Shown: positions 9,065 through 12,362 of the stretch, in pieces
How positions within the stretch are numbered: the stretch's first letter is position 1
How the letters are laid out: each line of letters opens with the position of its first letter
Origin: an uncultured Clostridia bacterium
Lineage (GTDB): Bacteria > Bacillota_A > Clostridia > TANB77 > CAG-508
Reading direction: 5' to 3'
Assembly (NCBI GenBank): GCA_947624715.1
Contig: CANQLO010000043.1
Location: 1 to 12,362, forward strand
DNA: 12,362 nucleotides
Translations under genes and position numbers: made by a program
The notes under the pieces: model-generated
Told to the model about the DNA's origin: nothing
The model's input: only the letters and a program-made list of their open reading frames with translations
Database searches by the model: none

Positions 9065-10803
9065 AAATCCATGCCAGAATTTGGATTAACATATATTGTT
9101 TTATTAGTAGAATATATTACATAACCCGGGCTTGAACCATGTGGCTTTTTAATGTTTTTTACCAAAGTATAATCAACAGGAACGTGTGATGAAAATTTTG
9201 CTTTGCTATAATATGCAGCAAGCTCTGCACATTTTGTTATTGTCTCCATTTTAGGAGTTTCTCCATTGCATCTTAGTATTAAATGGCTACCATGTATATC
9301 TTTTGTGTGAAACCAATAATCATTTGGATTAGCCAATTTTAATGTTAGATAATCATTTTGTCTATTATTTTTACCAATAAAAACATCATAGTCATCAACT
9401 TTAAATTTCATATAGTTATTAATCATAGAATTATTATCTTTTGTCTTTTGAGTTTTCTTATTTTTTAAATTTAACGAACTAAATAAAATATTCTCAGATA
9501 TTTCATTATATACTTCATCAATATCTTGTATAGTTTTGCAATTATCCAAAGAATAAACAAGTGATTCAATGTAATTTAGTTCTTTTTGTGTTTCTATTTT
9601 TTGAACATTTGTAACTTCTAATGTATTTTTAGCCTTATTATATTTTTTAAAATATTTTTCAGCATTTTTTGAAATGGATATCGACGGATTTATTTGTATT
9701 TTTATTAAGTTATTGTTATCATAAAAATTTTCAAGTTCAACGTACTTTGTATTTTCAGTAATTAAAATCATATTTTTATCTTTAGATACCAAGTTATAAT
9801 CATTAGTAAATTTATAAATGTTAGAAATTAAAAGCTCTCCAGATATCTTGTATTCATCAAGTTTTTTAGCATTTTCAATTTTATCATTTATATTTTCAAG
9901 TTTTTTTACAATCTTATCTAAAGTACTACTCAAAATTTTAAGCAAAGTATTTCTGTAAGAAATGTATTCTTCATTCAAAAGCTTTTTATAATAAAAATCA
10001 TCTAAAAGTAAATTACTATTAATATTAGCATTTTCATTAACACAATAAAATACAGAATAATTATCTTTAAATTCTCTAATTTCAGAATTTTTACAGTTAT
10101 TATCCAATATGGATTTTATATAATTATATATAGAAGATAAACTAGAAGCGGAAACTGTGTTAGATAATTTTATGCTATCCAAAGCTGATTTAATAAACTG
10201 TTTGCTAATGCCATTTATGATATTAGGAATAGCAGTATCTAAAGTTTTATAATCAGATGACATTATTAAGTTAACAAACTCTTTTTGAGTAAGATTAAAA
10301 AATTCTTCCTTATCATATACAGGAGTAATATACTCTTTACTAGGTATTATACTTCTTGAAATTCCATCTCCATCAAATTTCTTTAACGCATCTATTATTA
10401 TTTTTTTATCATTTAACAAAGTAACATTGCTATATTTACCCATAAGTTCAATAGCAAGTGTTCTTGTAACTTTATCATTAATTTCATTAAAACATTCAAA
10501 ATCTATATAACAAATTCTTTCTAAACCATTCATATATATTTTTGATATTTTGCTATTAACTAAATATTTTCTAAGTAACATACAAAAGTTAGGAGCAACT
10601 AAAGGGTTAGAACTAGATTTAGTTGTTAAATGGATTCTGTAATTGTTAGCAGAAGTATCAATATTTAATGCATATTTTGAACCATTATAAATACTAATAA
10701 TAATATTAGTATTTGTAGGAACATATATTTGATTAACTTTTCCACCATTTAAAATTTGTAATTCACTTATTATTTTTCTTAACGTTATTCCATCAAAAGC
10801 CAT
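9052..10803 (-). CDS. rqcH: Ribosome-associated quality control factor RqcH (NFACT / Rqc2 homologue)
   Basis: RqcH binds split 50S subunits that carry stalled peptidyl-tRNA and directs C-terminal (alanine) tailing so that the nascent chain is degraded; older annotation calls it fibronectin-binding protein A. The 583 residues start MAFDGITLRKIISEL and show the NFACT-N pattern: YRIHLT (55-60), FCMLLRKYL (73-81), GLERI (93-97; the family's key Asp-Arg pair is Glu-Arg here) and ELMGKYSN (119-126). The middle is helical and coiled-coil rich (about 284-315 and 380-412). AEKYFKKYNKAK precedes the C-terminal NFACT-R domain with FIGKNNRQNDYLTLK (475-489), WFHTKDIHGSHL (497-508) and SPGYVIYSTNKTIYVNP. 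Length is normal. AAGGAG lies 10 bases upstream of the ATG on the minus strand. The gene is divergent from sigH and convergent with the DUF4116 gene. Confidence 0.95.
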   Translation of the reverse strand: MAFDGITLRKIISELQILNGGKVNQIYVPTNTNIIISIYNGSKYALNIDTSANNYRIHLTTKSSSNPLVAPNFCMLLRKYLVNSKISKIYMNGLERICYIDFECFNEINDKVTRTLAIELMGKYSNVTLLNDKKIIIDALKKFDGDGISRSIIPSKEYITPVYDKEEFFNLTQKEFVNLIMSSDYKTLDTAIPNIINGISKQFIKSALDSIKLSNTVSASSLSSIYNYIKSILDNNCKNSEIREFKDNYSVFYCVNENANINSNLLLDDFYYKKLLNEEYISYRNTLLKILSSTLDKIVKKLENINDKIENAKKLDEYKISGELLISNIYKFTNDYNLVSKDKNMILITENTKYVELENFYDNNNLIKIQINPSISISKNAEKYFKKYNKAKNTLEVTNVQKIETQKELNYIESLVYSLDNCKTIQDIDEVYNEISENILFSSLNLKNKKTQKTKDNNSMINNYMKFKVDDYDVFIGKNNRQNDYLTLKLANPNDYWFHTKDIHGSHLILRCNGETPKMETITKCAELAAYYSKAKFSSHVPVDYTLVKNIKKPHGSSPGYVIYSTNKTIYVNPNSGMDLKNG

Positions 10804-10900
10804 TAAAAAAAACTCCTTATTAAAAATTTTTAAATACTAGAATATCAATTCACAGTTAGTATTAAATAATTAAATTTTTAGAATGTGATACTAGATGTCA

Positions 10901-10929
10901 ATAATAACTAAATTATAATATATTTTCAA
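10901..10929 (-). promoter_or_regulatory. Putative sigma-A promoter of rqcH
   Basis: On the minus strand TTGAAA (10924-10929) and TATTAT (10901-10906) are separated by 17 bases, five of six matches to each consensus hexamer. Transcription would start near 10894, giving a leader of about 90 bases. It lies back to back with the sigH promoter, with about 18 bases between the two -35 boxes. A second TTGACA on the same strand (10896-10901) has no good -10. Confidence 0.6.
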
Positions 10930-10947
10930 CAAAATCGCAATAAAATA

Positions 10948-10976
10948 TTGACATTCCGAGTTTTAAAAAATATAAT
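10948..10976 (+). promoter_or_regulatory. Consensus sigma-A promoter of sigH
   Basis: TTGACA (10948-10953), a 17-base spacer and TATAAT (10971-10976) match the vegetative consensus perfectly. Transcription should start near 10983, about 30 bases before the sigH ATG. This is the best promoter in the window and suggests that sigH is strongly transcribed unless repressed. Confidence 0.88.
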
Positions 10977-11012
10977 AAGGTTGAAAACAAGTTCAAGGAG
11001 AGCATAGTATAC

Positions 11013-11666
11013 ATGTCAAACAGCAAAGTATTTTTTTCTAAAGGAATAAACTATGATAAAATGACAGATGAAGAGCTTATTAAGCTTTCTAAAAAAGAGG
11101 ATAAAGTAGCATTAGAAACTTTAATAGAGCGTTATAAGGAAACTGTCAATATGAAAGTAAGTAAATACTATATAAACGGAGCTGAGAAAGAAGATATTGT
11201 TCAAGAAGGACTAATTGGGTTATTTAAGGCAGTTAAGAGCTTTAATCCAGAAAAAGATAACTCTTTCAAAAGCTTTGCAAATATGTGTATTGAAAGACAA
11301 GTAATAACAGCAGTAAAAGGATCAAATAGACAAAAGCACATTCCTCTTAATTCATATGTTTCACTAAACAATCCTACTTATGAAAATGAAGATGGAGATA
11401 TAGAAAATCCACTAATAGATGTGTTAGATATAAATACAGTTGAAGATCCACTTGAAACAATTACTAAAAATGAATACTTAAAGCATGTTGAAAAGACAAT
11501 AGACGAGTCATTAAGTATTTTTGAAAAACAAGTACTTAATAAATACATAGAAGGGAAAAGTTATGTGCAAATTGCACAAAGTCTAAACTCTCCTGTTAAG
11601 TCTGTAGATAATGCAATCCAAAGAATTCGCAAAAAAACAGCAAAAAATATTGAAAATTTAACTTAG
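11013..11666 (+). CDS. sigH: RNA polymerase sigma factor SigH (Spo0H type)
   Basis: SigH directs RNA polymerase to early stationary-phase and sporulation promoters in Bacillota. The 217 residues nearly equal the length of B. subtilis SigH (218) and match along the whole chain. Region 2 holds GAEKEDIVQEGLIGLFKAVKSF (about 56-77) and SFKSFANMCIERQVITAVK (84-102), followed by the family's characteristic RQKHIPLNSYVSLNNP (106-121). Region 4 runs from about 163 to 213, with the helix-turn-helix YVQIAQSLNSPVKSVDNAIQRIRKK (184-208). AAGGAG at 10995-11000 is 12 bases before the ATG, slightly far, but no better in-frame start exists. The consensus promoter at 10948-10976 serves it. A tRNA-Thr gene lies 140 bases downstream, where many Clostridia also keep tRNA genes; the usual rpmG-secE-nusG genes are not seen within the window. 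It implies, but does not prove, a sporulating ancestry. Confidence 0.95.
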   Translation: MSNSKVFFSKGINYDKMTDEELIKLSKKEDKVALETLIERYKETVNMKVSKYYINGAEKEDIVQEGLIGLFKAVKSFNPEKDNSFKSFANMCIERQVITAVKGSNRQKHIPLNSYVSLNNPTYENEDGDIENPLIDVLDINTVEDPLETITKNEYLKHVEKTIDESLSIFEKQVLNKYIEGKSYVQIAQSLNSPVKSVDNAIQRIRKKTAKNIENLT

Positions 11667-11706
11667 TGTCAATGTCAATGGGGCTTGACAACTTTTTGAC
11701 AACCTT
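11667..11706. terminator. Repeat-rich spacer after sigH, possible weak terminator
   Basis: Two TGTCAA units (11667-11672, 11673-11678) are followed by two TTGACAAC-led 11-bp units (11685-11695, 11696-11706). TGTCAA and TTGACA are reverse complements. The inner pair makes a 6-bp stem with loop TGGGGC, followed by ACTTTTTG, so it may terminate sigH transcripts. The TTGACA units could also be -35 boxes for the tRNA gene. It may be an operator-like array. The structure is clear, the role is not. Confidence 0.45.
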
Positions 11707-11728
11707 TTACATGAAAAATATGTATAAT
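11696..11728 (+). promoter_or_regulatory. Possible promoter of tRNA-Thr
   Basis: TATAAT at 11723-11728 is a perfect -10 about 80 bases before the tRNA. The nearest perfect TTGACA (11696-11701) is 21 bases away, longer than the normal 16-18, and no other -35 fits better. Either spacing is poor or the tRNA is partly transcribed from sigH. Confidence 0.35.
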
Positions 11729-11806
11729 ATGGACAATATAAACAATAGAATTTTAAAGATCAAAAGGTAAAAAAATGCTTAAATATAGACATTTCTATAA
11801 TAATAT

Positions 11807-11882
11807 GCCAATATAGCTCAGTCGATAGAGCGCAGCCTTGGTAAGGCTGAGGTCACGGGTTTGATTCCCGTTATTGGCTCCA
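11807..11882 (+). tRNA. trnT: tRNA-Thr (anticodon GGT)
   Basis: All four arms fold: acceptor GCCAATA/TATTGGC (11807-11813 with 11872-11878), D stem GCTC/GAGC, anticodon stem CAGCC/GGCTG with the 7-base loop TTGGTAA, and T stem ACGGG/CCCGT with loop TTTGATT. The anticodon is GGT at 11840-11842, reading threonine codons ACC and ACT. The discriminator is T and CCA is encoded at 11880-11882. Length is 76 bases with a 5-base variable loop. Confidence 0.97.
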
Positions 11883-11893
11883 ATTTAAGACAG

Positions 11894-11926
11894 CTTACGA
11901 ACTGTAAAGGTTTCGTAAGTTTTTTT
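11894..11926 (+). terminator. Intrinsic terminator after tRNA-Thr
   Basis: CTTACGAA (11894-11901) and TTCGTAAG (11912-11919) form a perfect 8-bp stem with a 10-base loop, followed by seven T's (11920-11926). It starts 11 bases after the tRNA CCA end and so ends the tRNA transcript, isolating it from the small gene downstream. Confidence 0.9.
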
Positions 11927-12003
11927 GTTTTAGAAAAGATGAATCGAACTTAATAAAATTATTAAAAATGTTCTCTTAAATCAAAGAAAGGAGGACATTT
12001 TTT

Positions 12004-12288
12004 ATGCTTGAATTTAAAGAAATACAAGAACTAAAACCGAATAACGAATTGCTAGAACTTATTAAAAATTATACTTATTCAGCTAAAAACGGTAAAGTAA
12101 AGCATTTGATATATACTAATCTACAATTTATCCAGCCAACAGAATATATAATTACATATCCAGTAAGCCTTAAAATTCTTGAATATAAAGTCAATGAGAT
12201 AAGCAATAAGTCTTATTATATCAAAGAATACAATGAAAAATATGATTTAAAAGAAATAAAGCAAATTCTTATAAAATTAAAAAATTAA
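12004..12288 (+). CDS. Hypothetical protein (94 aa)
   Basis: I do not recognise the family. The ATG is preceded by a near-perfect ribosome binding site, AAAGGAGG (11987-11994), 9 bases upstream, which supports a real gene. The product is small, Lys/Glu/Asn/Ile/Tyr-rich and without a signal peptide or membrane helix. Predicted layout from the sequence: a helix at about 3-25 (FKEIQELKPNNELLELIKNY), a middle strand-rich part with HLIYTNLQFIQPTEYIITYPV, and a C-terminal helix (YDLKEIKQILIKLKN). It follows the tRNA terminator, so it needs its own promoter; I see no convincing one in 11927-11986. The 74 bases after it hold no clear terminator, only AT-rich sequence with a small TGCAA/TTGCA repeat. 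Confidence 0.7.
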   Translation: MLEFKEIQELKPNNELLELIKNYTYSAKNGKVKHLIYTNLQFIQPTEYIITYPVSLKILEYKVNEISNKSYYIKEYNEKYDLKEIKQILIKLKN

Positions 12289-12362
12289 TCTTCTATTTTA
12301 CAATTTTATAAAAAATTTTGAAATTTAGATTGCAAAATTGCATTTTAGTTAGGAAACATATA

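Noticed and set aside
11774..11815. 13-codon reading frame (MLKYRHFYNNMPI) with AAAAGG before it
   Set aside because: Runs into the mature tRNA-Thr and is too short to support.

Overview
The window is AT-rich, uses the standard genetic code (stops are TAA/TAG, Trp is TGG) and has strong AGGAGG-type ribosome binding sites. A sigH gene, a bacterial rqcH, a UPF0182 membrane protein and consensus sigma-A promoters point to a low-GC Bacillota, most likely a gut-type Clostridia. The species cannot be told from the sequence.

Layout. (1) 1-1350 is the 3' part of a large surface protein: an Ig-like module followed by a C-terminal domain common in Clostridia surface/pilin-like proteins. (2) 1351-1812 is a gene-poor stretch with a row of hairpins, two palindromes and a start-less open segment that abuts the next gene. 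(3) 1813-8943 is a same-strand series: UPF0182 membrane protein, pgsA (phosphatidylglycerophosphate synthase), ligA (NAD+ DNA ligase), an 81-residue unknown protein, a severely shortened histidyl-tRNA synthetase, and a DUF4116 repeat protein. (4) A bidirectional terminator separates this from rqcH on the minus strand (9052-10803). (5) rqcH and sigH are divergent and share a promoter region at about 10895-10985. (6) After sigH come a repeat-rich spacer, tRNA-Thr(GGT), a strong terminator and a 94-residue unknown protein.

The genes are mostly housekeeping: envelope (UPF0182, pgsA), DNA joining (ligA), ribosome rescue by C-terminal tailing (rqcH), transition-state transcription (sigH) and translation (tRNA-Thr). 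The main anomaly is the hisS-like gene. It keeps its reading frame, motif 1, motif 3 and the anticodon-binding domain, but motif 2, the insertion region and the HisA motif are gone in one clean in-frame deletion. Secondary points are short tandem duplications in three gene-to-gene spacers, an N-terminal extension on LigA with a possible clamp-binding motif, and a visible change of codon use inside the surface protein. I found no CRISPR array, intact transposase, phage gene or defence system.
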